From Oscillospiraceae bacterium (lineage in GTDB: Bacteria > Bacillota > Clostridia > Oscillospirales > Ruminococcaceae), in the NCBI GenBank assembly GCA_900768995.1, contig CAAGEZ010000069.1, forward strand, positions 1 through 14,833: 14,833 nucleotides of DNA. Reading direction: 5' to 3'. The stretch's first letter is position 1, and each line of letters opens with the position of its first letter. The translations under genes and the position numbers were made by a program. Shown piece after piece: positions 1 through 7,241 of this stretch. The notes under the pieces are model-generated. The model did not search any database. It saw only the letters and a list, made by a program, of their open reading frames with translations, and was not told the origin of the DNA.

Positions 1-61
1 AGTCTTGCTACAGAAAAAATTAAAAGTCCACAGCACCTGTTTTTATTATACCATAAATTGT

Positions 62-112
62 GAAAGGAGTAGTATGATTTAGGCTTTACTTTATCATACA
101 AGTGATAATATG
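62..112 (+). promoter_or_regulatory. Leader with a strong RBS, a two-codon ORF and a small stem-loop before the GNAT gene
   Basis: AAAGGAG (63-69) sits at good distance from an ATG at 74, but that reading frame is Met-Ile-stop (74-82). The stop is in the same frame as the acetyltransferase that begins at the next in-frame ATG, 110. A 6-bp inverted repeat, TTATCA (91-96) and TGATAA (103-108), lies between them with a 6-base loop. The ATG at 110 has no purine-rich site directly in front of it. Either the hairpin brings the upstream ribosome site closer, or the gene is started by re-initiation, or a nonsense change has shortened the N-terminus. The elements are visible; their role is inferred. 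Confidence 0.4.
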
Positions 113-706
113 GTAAAAATTACATCTCTCAGCGAAAAGGAGATACTGGATATCGGCGAGGCTTTTGCGGATTATGCATATGCGGACGGGGAAAAGGGAA
201 TGGCATTTTTTTATAAGAGCCGTAATGATGTTAAGGAGTATATCTGCGGATATGTCCGTGCAATGCTTGCGGCAAGGTGTCTCTACAGCACAAGCGAGAA
301 GCACGAGGCATTCATTGCGTACAGATATTCAAAGGACAAGCTGCCCCTTTCAGCGGGTATGATACTGATGAAGTACATATTCAGAACAATGGGCTTCGGC
401 GGTGCTGTGAGAATGTTAAAGTTTATCGCAGGGGGCGGCGAATCATATGAGACTGCCGTGAAAAAGTCAAAGAAGCCGTATGTTTTTGTGGGGCTTGTGG
501 CTGTGAAAAAGGAGTATCAGGGTCAGGGATATATGCGAAAGGTGCTTGATATCGCCTTTGAGGAGGGCAGAAAGCGTGGCTGCCCCGTTCTGCTGGAGAC
601 AGATGCGATGCTAAAGCGTGATAAGTATGTTCACCTCGGAATGGAAAATGTGCGGACAAGGAAGCTTTCCGAATGCTCATATCTGTATGACCTTGTGAAA
701 AAGTGA
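110..706 (+). CDS. GNAT-family N-acetyltransferase
   Basis: A 198-residue protein of the Gcn5-related N-acetyltransferase fold. These cytosolic enzymes transfer an acetyl group from acetyl-CoA to an amine; the substrate cannot be read from the sequence. The acetyl-CoA motif is visible near residues 126-146: a beta strand (VFVGLVAV) followed by KKEYQGQGYMRKVL, the family's Q/R-x-x-G-x-G/A pyrophosphate loop leading into a helix. The preceding 125 residues are longer than in minimal GNATs and carry a basic, glycine-rich stretch around 94-110. The C-terminus has the usual LETDA strand (162-166) and the late GMENVRTR turn. It is apparently monocistronic and ends 10 bases before a terminator shared with the converging symporter gene. 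The start at 110 lacks a good ribosome site; see the leader entry. Confidence 0.85.
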   Translation: MVKITSLSEKEILDIGEAFADYAYADGEKGMAFFYKSRNDVKEYICGYVRAMLAARCLYSTSEKHEAFIAYRYSKDKLPLSAGMILMKYIFRTMGFGGAVRMLKFIAGGGESYETAVKKSKKPYVFVGLVAVKKEYQGQGYMRKVLDIAFEEGRKRGCPVLLETDAMLKRDKYVHLGMENVRTRKLSECSYLYDLVKK

Positions 707-716
707 ACATAAAAAT

Positions 717-752
717 ATCCCGTCATTCTCGCTTGAAAATGACGGGATTTTC
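717..752. terminator. Bidirectional intrinsic terminator between GNAT and symporter genes
   Basis: ATCCCGTCATT (717-727) pairs perfectly with AATGACGGGAT (738-748), giving an 11-bp stem with a 10-base loop. It is followed by TTTT (748-751) on the plus strand, and by an A/T run on the minus strand side that reads as ATATTTTTA after the stem. It lies between two converging stop codons (706 and 760), so it can serve both genes. Confidence 0.85.
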
Positions 753-759
753 ATATCAT

Positions 760-2337
760 TTATTCTGCATTGCTATCGCTTTTGCATTCCGCAAAGAGCT
801 TATCAACATATTCCGTGTCCTTTACCTTTGTAAAGGAGCTTACAAGGGGAACAACTATAAGTCCCACTATCATTGCCACAGCGCCTGCATTTATGGGCGA
901 TGCCATATTGAGTTTAAGTGATGCGGCAGCCTTTGTTGCCTCGGGGAAGAAGCCGAGACTGAAAATAAACATATGGATAACGGTTATGCCAACGCCTGTG
1001 ATAAAGCTTGTCCATACAGCCGCCTTTGTTATCTTCTTGGAGAAAAGTCCGTACATAAAGGGGGCAAGGAATGCGCCTGCGAGAGCTCCCCAGGATATGG
1101 ACATAAGGGTGCTTATGTAGGTGTTGGGGTTAAGGGCAATGACTACGGAGAGAACGAGGAATGCGGCAATGAGTATTCTCATTGTAAGCACCTGCTTTTT
1201 CTCGTCCATTCCGCCCTTGACGTTGGGCTTGATAAGATCAATTGTGAGGGTCGAGCTTGATGTGAGAACGAGAGAGGAAAGTGTGGACATTGAAGCGGAA
1301 AGTACCAGCACCACAACTATTCCGATCAAAAGCTCGGGAAGTGCGTCACGGAGCATTGCAGGGACAATGGAGTCATAGACAAGCTTGCCGTTTGCTCCCT
1401 TTTCGATGAATGTCCTGCCCGTTTCGGCAGCCACTGCTTCATCGGCAGAGCCGTAAAGTCTGCCGAAGCCGCCCATAAGATATGAGCCGCCTGCAACAAC
1501 AAGTGCAAAGAGAGTGGAGATTACTGTGCCTCTTTTAATGGCACTGTCGTCCTTGATAGCGTAGAATTTCTGCACCATCTGAGGAAGTCCCCAGGTGCCG
1601 AGGGAGGTGAGGATAACAACGCCGATAAGGTTGATGGGGTCGGGTCCGAAGAGAGAATTGAGGGTATTTTCGGGAATGCCCGTGTCGGATATGGCTCCGA
1701 GCTGACTGAGTGCCGAGGAGAAGCCGCCCTTTTTGGCGATAACGCAGATAACGACTGCTGCGATGCCCGCAAGCATTATGATGCCCTGAATGAAATCGTT
1801 AATGGCTGTTGCCTTGTAGCCGCCGAGGATAACGTAAACGGCTGTGAGCAGCGCCATTGCTATGATACAGGCGGAATAGGGAATGTTGAACGCCATTCCG
1901 AAAAGCCTTGAAAGTCCGTTGTAGACCGAAGCTGTATAGGGAATGAGGAAGATGAAAACTATTACCGCAGAAACGGTTTTCAGCCCCTTTGAATTAAAAC
2001 GCTTCTCGAAAAATTCGGGCATTGTGGAAGCGTTCATATGCTTTGACATAATTCGTGTCCGCTTTCCGAGCACTATCCAGGCAAGCATTGAGCCGATGAC
2101 CGCATTTCCTATGCCTATCCACGCCGCCGAAACGCCGTAGCTCCAGCCGAACTGTCCCGCATAGCCGATGAATACCACTGCGGAAAAATATGAGGTTCCG
2201 TAAGCAAAAGCGGTTATCCAGCCGCCGACGCTTCTTCCGCCGAGAACAAAATCCGAGACCGATGAGGTCTTACTGTGGCAGTAAACGCCTATGCCTATCA
2301 TAACAGCAAGGTAGACCGCCAGAATTACATACAACAC
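760..2337 (-). CDS. Sodium:solute symporter (SSS family)
   Basis: A 525-residue polytopic membrane protein of the solute:sodium symporter family (the group containing PutP and PanF), which uses the Na+ gradient to import an organic solute. Visible hallmarks are the early GGRSVGGWITAFAYGTSY region (33-50) of TM2, the TM-5/6 segment GGYKATAINDFIQGIIMLAG (172-191), the LGTWGLPQMVQKFYA segment (246-260), and the serine-rich SASMSTLSS segment (347-355), where PutP-type proteins bind sodium. About 13 hydrophobic helices fit the family and the length is normal. The start is GTG at 2337. AAAGG directly abuts it, and GAAAGGA lies 13 bases upstream, which is long spacing; no in-frame ATG occurs before residue 13. 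The gene has its own consensus promoter and shares a terminator. The substrate cannot be determined; nothing adjacent suggests proline or pantothenate specifically. Confidence 0.9.
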   Translation of the reverse strand: MLYVILAVYLAVMIGIGVYCHSKTSSVSDFVLGGRSVGGWITAFAYGTSYFSAVVFIGYAGQFGWSYGVSAAWIGIGNAVIGSMLAWIVLGKRTRIMSKHMNASTMPEFFEKRFNSKGLKTVSAVIVFIFLIPYTASVYNGLSRLFGMAFNIPYSACIIAMALLTAVYVILGGYKATAINDFIQGIIMLAGIAAVVICVIAKKGGFSSALSQLGAISDTGIPENTLNSLFGPDPINLIGVVILTSLGTWGLPQMVQKFYAIKDDSAIKRGTVISTLFALVVAGGSYLMGGFGRLYGSADEAVAAETGRTFIEKGANGKLVYDSIVPAMLRDALPELLIGIVVVLVLSASMSTLSSLVLTSSSTLTIDLIKPNVKGGMDEKKQVLTMRILIAAFLVLSVVIALNPNTYISTLMSISWGALAGAFLAPFMYGLFSKKITKAAVWTSFITGVGITVIHMFIFSLGFFPEATKAAASLKLNMASPINAGAVAMIVGLIVVPLVSSFTKVKDTEYVDKLFAECKSDSNAE

Positions 2338-2375
2338 CTTTATAAAACCGTCCTTTCGTGCCTGTCCGTTTATCG

Positions 2376-2390
2376 TTTTATCAGATAAAA
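2376..2390. repeat. Perfect palindrome in the symporter leader, half repeated at 2495-2506
   Basis: TTTTATC-A-GATAAAA is a perfect 7+1+7 palindrome lying about 30 bases downstream of the expected transcription start of the symporter. The flanking form TCAGATAAAAGC (2381-2392) recurs exactly at 2495-2506, upstream of the -35 box. Paired sites flanking a promoter are the arrangement expected for an operator, but no regulator gene is adjacent and the assignment is an inference. Confidence 0.35.
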
Positions 2391-2423
2391 GCGGATAAGC
2401 GTTAAAGCAATAAATTACATCTG

Positions 2424-2452
2424 ATTATATCAGAAAAGGAACATTTTGTCAA
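2424..2452 (-). promoter_or_regulatory. Consensus sigma-A promoter for the symporter gene
   Basis: Read on the minus strand, TTGACA (2452-2447) and TATAAT (2429-2424) both match consensus exactly and are separated by 17 bases. The start of transcription would be near 2417, giving a leader of about 80 bases. The -10 box lies inside a 5-bp dyad (2421-2433). Confidence 0.85.
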
Positions 2453-2591
2453 TTGGACAATAATCATCAAATTTTATATCGCCGTTTGGATATTTCAGAT
2501 AAAAGCTTTGAAAAGCGGCATAATTTTATGTTGCAAATAAACAAATTTATGCTGTTTTATTGTATATTATGCAAAAAACTGTAAAAAAGGC

Positions 2592-2620
2592 TTGTAATTA
2601 TCCCCAAAAAATATTACAAT
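2592..2620 (+). promoter_or_regulatory. Promoter for the acyl-CoA synthetase, embedded in an inverted repeat
   Basis: TTGTAA (2592-2597) and TACAAT (2615-2620) are spaced by 17 bases and match sigma-A consensus at 4/6 and 5/6. The same bases form a perfect inverted repeat, TTGTAAT (2592-2598) and ATTACAA (2613-2619), with 14 bases between arms. A dimeric repressor could therefore cover both boxes. The promoter is well supported; the operator role is inferred. Confidence 0.65.
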
Positions 2621-2646
2621 AATAGTATTGCTTTTAAAAATGCAGT

Positions 2647-2680
2647 GGTTTAAAGCGCACAACATTTAAAGCTTAAAACC
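2647..2680 (+). promoter_or_regulatory. Stem-loop in the acyl-CoA synthetase leader
   Basis: GGTTTAAAGC (2647-2656) and GCTTAAAACC (2671-2680) pair at 9 of 10 positions around a 14-base loop. The stem ends 31 bases before the chosen start codon and clear of the ribosome site at 2698-2702. It could affect mRNA stability or initiation; no known riboswitch class is recognisable. Confidence 0.35.
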
Positions 2681-2711
2681 GATGAATTATAAATCCGAAA
2701 GGTTGATATCA

Positions 2712-4346
2712 ATGCCAATTACAGAACTTCTTGAAGAAAATGCACGCAAATACGGAAATGACGTATGTCTTGTGGAGATAAACCCTCAGATACAGGAAAC
2801 AAGACGTATGCTCTGGAAGGATTTTGACCTTATCCAGCCCACCTCTGATCTTTGCTACCGCCGTGAGATAACCTGGCACGTTTTCAACGAAAAGGCAAAC
2901 CGTTTTGCTCAGCTTCTTCTGAGCCGAGGCGTTAAAAAGGGCGACAAGGTGGCTATACTCCTTATGAACTGCCTTGAATGGCTGCCAATTTACTTCGGTA
3001 TCCTCAAAACAGGTGCTCTTGCCGTGCCTATGAACTTCCGCTACAGCTCGGAAGAGATAAAATACTGCCTTGACCTTGCGGAGGCAGATGTGCTGGTGTT
3101 CGGCCCCGAATTTATCGGCAGGGTGGAAACAATTGCGGAGGACATAAGCAAGGGACGCATTCTTTTCTATGTGGGCGGCGACTGTCCTTGCTTTGCGGAG
3201 GATTATGACAAGCTCACCTCAAACTGCGCAAGTGTCTCACCGGGAATTGCAATAAGCGATGACGATGATGCCGCAATTTACTTTTCCTCGGGAACAACAG
3301 GTTTCCCCAAGGCTATTCTTCATTCCCACAGAAGCCTTATGCACGCAAGCATCGTTGAACAGAAGCATCATCATCAGACCAAGGACGATGTTTTCCTCTG
3401 CATACCGCCCCTTTACCACACTGGTGCAAAAATGCACTGGTTCGGCAGCCTTATCACAGGCGGCAAGGCTGTTCTTTTAAAGGGTGTCAGCCCCGAGACC
3501 ATTCTCGACACTGTTTCCAAAGAAAAATGTACGATAGTATGGCTCCTTGTGCCCTGGGCGCTGGATATCCTTGAAGCTATCGACACGGGAAAAATTGACC
3601 CCAAGAATTATGAGCTGTCCCAGTGGAGACTTATGCACATCGGCGCACAGCCCGTTCCCCAGAGCCTTATCACCCGCTGGAAGCACTACTTTCCCAATCA
3701 TCAGTATGACACAAACTACGGTCTCAGCGAGTCAATCGGTCCCGGCTGTGTTCATCTGGGACTGGAGAATATACATAAGGTCGGTGCTATCGGCATTCCG
3801 GGCTATGGCTGGGAGGTCAAAATCATTGACGAGAACGGCAATGAAGTTCCTCAGGGCGAAGTGGGCGAGCTTGCGGTAAAGGGTCCGGGAGTTATGAAGT
3901 GCTACTACAACAACCCCAAGGCAACTGCGGAAGTCCTCCACGACGGCTGGCTTTGGACTGGCGATATGGCACGTCAGGACGAGGACGGCTTCTATTTCCT
4001 CGTTGACCGCAAAAAGGACGTTGTTATCAGCGGCGGTGAAAATCTTTACCCCGTTGAGATTGAGAATTTTATGAGCAAGTTTGACAAGATAAAGGACGTT
4101 GCTGTTATCGGTCTGCCTGATAAGCGTCTTGGCGAAATTGCGGCTGCGATAATCGAGCTTAAGGACGGCGAGGAATGCACCGAGGAGGAGATAAATGAGT
4201 TCTGCCTCGGAATGCCCAGATACAAGCGTCCCAAGAAGATAATCTTTGCGCCGGTTCCGAGAAATGCTACGGGAAAAATCGAAAAGCCCAAGCTCAGAAA
4301 GATGTACTGCGGCGAGAATATGGTCGAAAAGGAAAATCAGAGCTGA
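2712..4346 (+). CDS. AMP-forming acyl-CoA synthetase (class I adenylate-forming enzyme)
   Basis: A 544-residue cytosolic ANL-superfamily enzyme that activates a carboxylic (probably fatty) acid to the acyl-adenylate and then to the CoA thioester. The phosphate loop SSGTTGFPK is at 192-200 and the aromatic/adenine motif YGLSE at 336-340. The WTGD motif is at 416-419, the hinge DRKKD at 432-436 and GGENLYP at 441-447. The catalytic lysine of the C-terminal lid is K522 in NATGKIEK. ATG 2712 is preferred over an in-frame ATG at 2682 because AAAGG (2698-2702) precedes it by 9 bases while 2682 has no ribosome site. The gene is monocistronic, with its own promoter and a strong terminator. The substrate chain length is not readable. 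An unusual His run (219-221) follows the ATP loop. Confidence 0.9.
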   Translation: MPITELLEENARKYGNDVCLVEINPQIQETRRMLWKDFDLIQPTSDLCYRREITWHVFNEKANRFAQLLLSRGVKKGDKVAILLMNCLEWLPIYFGILKTGALAVPMNFRYSSEEIKYCLDLAEADVLVFGPEFIGRVETIAEDISKGRILFYVGGDCPCFAEDYDKLTSNCASVSPGIAISDDDDAAIYFSSGTTGFPKAILHSHRSLMHASIVEQKHHHQTKDDVFLCIPPLYHTGAKMHWFGSLITGGKAVLLKGVSPETILDTVSKEKCTIVWLLVPWALDILEAIDTGKIDPKNYELSQWRLMHIGAQPVPQSLITRWKHYFPNHQYDTNYGLSESIGPGCVHLGLENIHKVGAIGIPGYGWEVKIIDENGNEVPQGEVGELAVKGPGVMKCYYNNPKATAEVLHDGWLWTGDMARQDEDGFYFLVDRKKDVVISGGENLYPVEIENFMSKFDKIKDVAVIGLPDKRLGEIAAAIIELKDGEECTEEEINEFCLGMPRYKRPKKIIFAPVPRNATGKIEKPKLRKMYCGENMVEKENQS

Positions 4347-4356
4347 TTTATTGCGG

Positions 4357-4391
4357 AAAAGGTCTGCCCCAAACCCGGGCAGACCTTTTTT
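4357..4391 (+). terminator. Strong intrinsic terminator after the acyl-CoA synthetase gene
   Basis: AAAAGGTCTGCCC (4357-4369) pairs perfectly with GGGCAGACCTTTT (4377-4389), a 13-bp stem with a 7-base loop, running into six T residues. It starts 10 bases after the stop codon. Confidence 0.92.
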
Positions 4392-4446
4392 AATCAAATT
4401 TTAATCTTAAATACCCTCAAATATAATCTGCAAAGTCTCCCCGCTA

Positions 4447-4475
4447 TTGACAATTTTTACATTTTGCTGTATAAT
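4447..4475 (+). promoter_or_regulatory. Consensus sigma-A promoter for the calcium ATPase gene
   Basis: TTGACA (4447-4452) and TATAAT (4470-4475), both exact consensus hexamers, are separated by 17 bases. Transcription should begin near 4482, giving a leader of about 80 bases. Confidence 0.88.
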
Positions 4476-4487
4476 TCATAACAAGTG

Positions 4488-4514
4488 CACTGCGCAGAAA
4501 AACAATGCACAGTG
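4488..4514 (+). promoter_or_regulatory. 5'-end stem-loop in the calcium ATPase mRNA
   Basis: CACTGCGCA (4488-4496) and TGCACAGTG (4506-4514) pair at 8 of 9 positions around a 9-base loop. The stem would sit at the very 5' end of the transcript. It could be a stabiliser, or on DNA an operator just downstream of the start site. It matches no cation riboswitch that I recognise. Confidence 0.4.
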
Positions 4515-4563
4515 TCTGATAACGGCGCAAAACAATATTTCATAAAAGGAAAGGACGCTTAAT

Positions 4564-7182
4564 ATGCAAGTTAAAGAAAAGCCTTTGAGCACTCTCCCCA
4601 AGGGACTCACTGCGGCAGAGGCGGAGGAAAGCCGTAAGAAAAACGGTGCCAACACCCTTACCCAGATCCCCCCTGACCCGCTGTGGAAGAAGATCCTTGA
4701 AGGATTCAAGGACCCTATGATAATGATACTCCTGGTTGCCCTTGTGGTACAGGTTGTGCTCTTTTTCCTCCATCAGGCGGAATGGTTCGAGCCTGTGGGA
4801 ATACTCATTGCAATTATGATAGCAAACGGCGTTTCCGCATTCAGCGAGAACAAGCAGGAGGGTAAGGCATCTGCTCTCAAAGCCGAGGAAGAAGCTAAGG
4901 AGACCGCAAAGGTCATTCGTGACGGCAAGCTTACCGAAATTCACGTAAGCGATGTTGTTGTTGGCGATATCGTATATCTTCAGGCGGGCGACAAGCTCCC
5001 TGCGGACGGCGAGCTTGTTATGGGCGGCATCAAGGTAGATCAGGCGGCTCTTAACGGCGAGACTGAGGAAGCCGAGAAAATACCCGATGAAAGCGGTGAG
5101 GGCTACAACACCAAAGACCTTCTCAACAAGCACTATGCATACCGTGGCACAGTTGTCTGCGGCGGCGAGGGCTATATGGAAATTAAGGTGGTCGGCGACA
5201 AGACCCTCTTCGGTGAGCTGGCTCTCGAGGTACAGGAGGAAACAAGAGAAACTCCTCTCCAGGTAAAGCTTGGCAAGCTTGCAAAGCAGATATCCACATT
5301 CGGCTACATCGGTGCTATATGCATCATTATGGGCATTATGGCAAAAACGCTCATAACAGGCAATATCCCCAACGGCGTATTTGAATGGATACATCTTATC
5401 CTTAATGCTGTAACAGTTGCGGTAACTATTATAGTATGCGCAGTTCCCGAGGGACTTCCTATGCTCACCTCCATTCTTCTCTCCTTCCAGAGCCTCAGAA
5501 TGGCTAAGGACAACGTCCTTGTAAGAAAGATAAACGGTCTGGAGACCGCAGGAAGCCTGAGCATTCTTTTCAGCGACAAGACAGGTACTATCACCGAGGG
5601 CAAGCTTTCCGTTGTTGAGCTTTCCGCAGGCAATGGTGAGACATATGACAGCTTTGACAAAATTCCCGCTGCACTTGCAGACAACATTATCATCGGTGCA
5701 GGCGTTAACAACAGCGCATCTGCTGCCGAGGGCAAGGTCATCGGCGGAAACAGCACCGACCGTGCTCTTATGACATATCTTATGGAAGCAGGCAAGGCTG
5801 ATGGCATTAATAAGGACAACGTTCTTACATTCAGCGCTTTCGATTCCACAAAGAAATGCTCCAGCGTAACCGTAAATGAAAGCGGCAGCCACGTTACATA
5901 CATCAAGGGCGCACCCGAAAGACTTCTTGACCGCTGCGATTCCTATGTTGACGGAAACGGCGAGGTAAAGCCTCTTGCGGACAAGCAGGCTCTTATGGAT
6001 TACATCGATACTCAGGCATCAAGATCAATGAGACTCCTTGGCGTTGCAAAGAAGGACGGCGATTCCGACGAGGGAACAGTAACACTTGTCTGTCTCCTCA
6101 GCATCAGAGACAATGTACGTAAGGAAGCCGCTGACGCTATCAAAGAGGTTCAGAATGCAGGCATTCAGGTAGTAATGGTAACAGGTGACCGAAAGGAAAC
6201 TGCCGTTGCTATCGCCAAGGAAGCAGGACTTCTGAGGACTGACACAGACATTGCCCTCACCAGTGCAGAGCTTGCAGAAAAGACCGACGATGAGCTTAAG
6301 GCACTTCTTCCCGACCTGAGAGTTGTTTCAAGAGCACTCCCCACCGACAAGAGCCGTCTCGTAAGAGCCGCTCAGGAGCTGAACCTTGTTGTAGGTATGA
6401 CAGGCGACGGCGTAAACGACTCCCCTGCTCTTAAGAAAGCCGATGTCGGCTTTGCAATGGGCAGCGGCACAGAAGTTGCAAAGGAAGCCGGCGATATCAC
6501 CATTCTGGACGACAACTTCTCCTCCATCGAAAAGGCTATCCTTTACGGCAGAACTATGTTCAAGAGCATCAGAAAGTTCCTTATCTTCCAGCTTACCGTT
6601 AACGTTGCAGCCGTTCTCACCTGCTTTATAGCACCTCTCCTCGGCGAGAACACCATTATGACAGTAGTTCAGCTTCTCCTTGTAAACCTTGCGATGGACA
6701 CTCTTGCAGCTATTGCATTCGGCAGCGAGCCTGCTCTTCAGGAATATATGAAAGAAAAGCCCGTTCCCCGTTCTGCAAGCATCGTAAGCAAGGGAATGAT
6801 GACAGAAATAGTAATTTCCGCTCTTTACATCACAGCTCTTTGCCTGTGCATCAGATTTGTTCCATTCCTCCGCACAGCTTTCGGCGGCGTGGACAACACC
6901 TACCTCAACTCCGCAGTGTTCGCAACCTTTATGATGGCAATAACCTTCAACGGCTTCAATGCGAGAACCTCTCATATGAATCCCTTTGAGGGTCTGGGCA
7001 GAAATATGAACTTCATTTATGTAATGCTGTCCATTTTCGTTCTCCAGTTCATATTCGTTACATTCGGCGGCGAGGTGCTCAGCGTCGAGGCTCTGAATCC
7101 TGTGACCTGGCTCATATGCATTGTCCTTGCATTCCTTGTAATTCCTATCAATATGATTCGCAAGGCTATTATGAAGGACTGA
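4564..7182 (+). CDS. Calcium-transporting P-type ATPase, PMCA (IIB) type
   Basis: An 872-residue membrane pump of the P-type II family that exports Ca2+ using ATP. An N-terminal cation-ATPase domain (about 8-55) precedes TM1/TM2. The actuator loop is NGET (164-167) in place of the usual TGES. M4 carries PEGLP (295-299). The phosphorylated aspartate is D338 in SDKTGT. Nucleotide-domain KGAPE is at 448-452, TGD at 540-542 and the hinge GDGVND at 614-619. M6 carries N708 and D712 in VNLAMDTL, the pattern of type IIB pumps with one Ca2+ site. Length fits bacterial homologues, which lack the calmodulin tail of eukaryotic PMCAs. ATG 4564 follows AAGGA by 8 bases. The gene is monocistronic between its own promoter and terminator. 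Substrate is assigned by family; another divalent or monovalent cation is less likely. Confidence 0.92.
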   Translation: MQVKEKPLSTLPKGLTAAEAEESRKKNGANTLTQIPPDPLWKKILEGFKDPMIMILLVALVVQVVLFFLHQAEWFEPVGILIAIMIANGVSAFSENKQEGKASALKAEEEAKETAKVIRDGKLTEIHVSDVVVGDIVYLQAGDKLPADGELVMGGIKVDQAALNGETEEAEKIPDESGEGYNTKDLLNKHYAYRGTVVCGGEGYMEIKVVGDKTLFGELALEVQEETRETPLQVKLGKLAKQISTFGYIGAICIIMGIMAKTLITGNIPNGVFEWIHLILNAVTVAVTIIVCAVPEGLPMLTSILLSFQSLRMAKDNVLVRKINGLETAGSLSILFSDKTGTITEGKLSVVELSAGNGETYDSFDKIPAALADNIIIGAGVNNSASAAEGKVIGGNSTDRALMTYLMEAGKADGINKDNVLTFSAFDSTKKCSSVTVNESGSHVTYIKGAPERLLDRCDSYVDGNGEVKPLADKQALMDYIDTQASRSMRLLGVAKKDGDSDEGTVTLVCLLSIRDNVRKEAADAIKEVQNAGIQVVMVTGDRKETAVAIAKEAGLLRTDTDIALTSAELAEKTDDELKALLPDLRVVSRALPTDKSRLVRAAQELNLVVGMTGDGVNDSPALKKADVGFAMGSGTEVAKEAGDITILDDNFSSIEKAILYGRTMFKSIRKFLIFQLTVNVAAVLTCFIAPLLGENTIMTVVQLLLVNLAMDTLAAIAFGSEPALQEYMKEKPVPRSASIVSKGMMTEIVISALYITALCLCIRFVPFLRTAFGGVDNTYLNSAVFATFMMAITFNGFNARTSHMNPFEGLGRNMNFIYVMLSIFVLQFIFVTFGGEVLSVEALNPVTWLICIVLAFLVIPINMIRKAIMKD

Positions 7183-7202
7183 CGATCACCCCATAAAATC
7201 AG

Positions 7203-7241
7203 ACAGCACCGTTTCGGTAAAATGAAACGGTGCTGTTTTTT
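7203..7241. terminator. Intrinsic terminator after the calcium ATPase, likely shared
   Basis: ACAGCACCGTTTC (7203-7215) pairs perfectly with GAAACGGTGCTGT (7224-7236), a 13-bp stem with an 8-base loop, followed by a T run (7236-7241). The stop codon of the converging paralogue gene (7240-7242) abuts the T run. On the minus strand the stem is followed only by a weak T run, so it is strong for the ATPase and possible for the opposing operon. Confidence 0.88.

Larger units (their letters stand above)
2338..2711. other. Divergent AT-rich intergenic region with two promoters and several dyads
   Basis: This 374-base gap has no credible gene. It holds the symporter promoter (minus), the acyl-CoA synthetase promoter (plus), a 15-base palindrome at 2376-2390, and a 12-base direct repeat TCAGATAAAAGC at 2381-2392 and 2495-2506. 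It also holds a dyad over the minus-strand -10 box (CTGAT-N3-ATCAG, 2421-2433) and a leader stem-loop at 2647-2680. The middle part (about 2461-2590) is very AT-rich and otherwise featureless to me. Confidence 0.6.

Noticed and set aside
703..921. 72-codon plus-strand open frame after the GNAT gene
   Set aside because: It runs through the terminator at 717-752 and then antisense to the symporter C-terminus, with no ribosome site.
2592..2620. BirA-type biotin operator
   Set aside because: The TTGTAA...TTACAA arms resemble it, but the spacing is about 6 bases shorter than in known BirA operators and the flanking AACC/GGTT bases are missing; no biotin gene is nearby.
3732..4397. 221-codon minus-strand open frame
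   Set aside because: Antisense shadow of the acyl-CoA synthetase 3' half; it would also read through the terminator stem at 4357-4391.
4540..5892. 450-codon open frame on the minus strand
   Set aside because: It lies fully antisense to the calcium ATPase gene, whose motifs are complete. The minus frame is cysteine and alanine rich with no recognisable domain and no ribosome site or promoter.
6328..6975. 215-codon minus-strand open frame
   Set aside because: Antisense to the hinge and C-terminal membrane region of the calcium ATPase; no features of a gene.
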